A stretch of DNA of 64,000 bases, from NCBI GenBank assembly GCA_918272565.1, contig CAKJYW010000013.1, positions 1 to 64,000 on the forward strand, given 5' to 3'. The notes below the pieces were generated by a model. It saw only the letters and a program-made list of their open reading frames with translations. It did no database searches and was not told the DNA's origin. Origin of the DNA: Bacilli bacterium (GTDB lineage: Bacteria; Bacillota_I; Bacilli_A; ML615J-28; CAG-698). Positions 62,969 to 64,000 of the stretch are shown here, piece after piece (the first letter of the stretch is position 1; each line of letters opens with the position of its first letter). The translations under genes and the position numbers were made by a program.

Positions 62969-64000
62969 ATGGAACTCAATCATGTTACATCTGGACTTTA
63001 TGTCGGTAACGAAGCAGGTGGCGGAAACTTAAACGCTAAAAACGTTATCGAAGACTTCATGAAAACTGAATACGAAGAAGGCTTCAGAAACGAATTCAAC
63101 GCTTTAGATGCTTTAATTAATAAGCTTCCTAAAGAACAACTTAACGCAAAAGTTAAATACAAATCATTCAAGTTAGGTATCAGCGATAATATCAGAGCTG
63201 TAGGTTCTGGTTCATTCGATAGATATCAACTCGGAATGGGTGATTTCTCTGGTCGTGCAGCAGAAACTGTCGATGCAACATTCGACACAACTAAATTAAT
63301 GGGAACATTCGGTATCACTGATGAACAAATTCTCAAAGGTACTGGCGATGGCTCATTAATCGACACATTAAAAGACCAACTCAACGATATGGAAGTTGGT
63401 ATGAAACACACAATGAATCGTTACACATACGGTTCATACACTGGTAAAATCGGTGATGTCGATTATGTCGATGGCAAGATTATCGTACCTATGAGCTTAG
63501 CAAGCGTAACTGCTCCACAAGTAAGCGAAGGTGCTCCAGATCCATTAGATTACAGCAGAGACAACCGTGGTGAATTCCACAACTTATACAGATATGGTAA
63601 AGCACCAAAGGTTGTTACATTCAAAATGAAAAACTCTGCTTCATTAATCGCTGGTATGGGTGCATTAATCCAATACCAAGCTGGTGCAACACTCGCTAGT
63701 GGCGACTTCAGAGTAGTCGGTTACATTTGGCAAAAAGATAACACTGAAATCTTCAGTGAAAAAATCGTCTTCATTGTCGAACACGCATATGAATGGAACG
63801 GCTCAGCTTGGGTTGCAGACTCAGACTTCAGCTGTATCGCTAATGCATTACCAGCTTCTGGTACAAGTGCAAAAGCAACTGTCTATTCAAGACAATTAGA
63901 TGACACTGGTGCAATCGCTCGTGAATACACTGGCTTAGAAGATATCGTTGTTACACAAAACAACAAAATCTTCGGTGTTGATAGAAATATCTACAAGTCA
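62969..64000 (+). CDS. Major capsid protein, 3' end outside window
   Basis: 344 residues are visible, with GGAGGA before the ATG; the frame is open to the last base. N-terminal MELNHVTSGLYVGNEAGGGN is followed by FMKTEYEEGFRNEFNALDAL and a strand-rich middle, consistent with an HK97-type capsid protein without an obvious delta-domain break. The gene order portal, scaffold, capsid supports the call. Confidence 0.8.
   Translation, partial: MELNHVTSGLYVGNEAGGGNLNAKNVIEDFMKTEYEEGFRNEFNALDALINKLPKEQLNAKVKYKSFKLGISDNIRAVGSGSFDRYQLGMGDFSGRAAETVDATFDTTKLMGTFGITDEQILKGTGDGSLIDTLKDQLNDMEVGMKHTMNRYTYGSYTGKIGDVDYVDGKIIVPMSLASVTAPQVSEGAPDPLDYSRDNRGEFHNLYRYGKAPKVVTFKMKNSASLIAGMGALIQYQAGATLASGDFRVVGYIWQKDNTEIFSEKIVFIVEHAYEWNGSAWVADSDFSCIANALPASGTSAKATVYSRQLDDTGAIAREYTGLEDIVVTQNNKIFGVDRNIYKS

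Noticed and set aside
1-64000. Alternative genetic code with reassigned TAG or TGA
   Set aside because: All three stops end well-placed genes with good ribosome sites, and long genes lack in-frame stops under the standard code.

Overview
The window is a contiguous stretch of a large, AT-rich, tailed double-stranded DNA phage genome. Both ends are cut inside virion genes: a tail-fibre-like protein on the left and the major capsid protein on the right. Supporting evidence is the large terminase, portal, scaffold-like and capsid run at 58.1-64 kb and a complete phage-type replication block. No integrase was found, and no convincing tRNA. Almost every gene has a strong AAGGAGG-type ribosome site and stops are TAA, TAG and TGA, so the standard code applies. 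The small-protein families (DUF2829, DUF4313/4314-like, DpnD/PcfM-like, ASCH, VRR-NUC) are ones I associate with phages of gut Bacillota. The host call is inference only.

Layout. (1) 1-5.0 kb, +: end of a beta-helical tail fibre, then small virion-type proteins, including a glycine-rich membrane/coiled-coil protein and a jelly-roll-like decoration candidate. (2) 5.1-14.1 kb, +: DNA metabolism from two near-identical promoters (5098, 10014), with an SF2 helicase, VRR-NUC and RecB/Cas4-like nucleases, SSB, an ERF annealing protein and a D5-type primase-helicase. A structured non-coding block follows, then a zinc-ribbon protein and a zincin. (3) 14.1-15.3 kb, -: probable small terminase plus one unknown gene. 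(4) 15.3-20.9 kb, +: two Tad2-like (DUF2829) proteins, two probable internal virion proteins, and a GroES/GroEL pair in which the GroES domain is fused in frame to an N-terminal helix-turn-helix. (5) 20.9-38.5 kb, -: about 30 tightly packed, mostly unknown genes. Recognisable members are a helicase with four SANT/Myb-like repeats, a DprA-like protein, a methyltransferase, a MazF/PemK-like protein, a metallopeptidase with zinc ribbons and a YkgJ-type protein. A textbook type III hammerhead ribozyme lies in this transcript. (6) 38.5-39.7 kb: a divergent control region without genes, with iteron-like repeats, a strong promoter and a highly structured leader. (7) 39.7-64 kb, +: three small genes, a 5,693-residue protein carrying the two-barrel RNA polymerase signature (DMDGD), then terminase, portal, scaffold and capsid.

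How it may work together (inference). The giant polymerase sits next to virion genes and carries hydrophobic segments, which suggests it may be packaged and injected, as proposed for crAss-like phages. The host enzyme would read the consensus sigma-70-type promoters. The GroES/GroEL pair could fold large phage proteins, and the Tad2-like proteins could sequester defence signalling nucleotides. The most novel-looking items are the hammerhead ribozyme, the HTH-GroES gene, the giant polymerase, the structured leaders at 39558 and 37299, and the SANT-repeat helicase.
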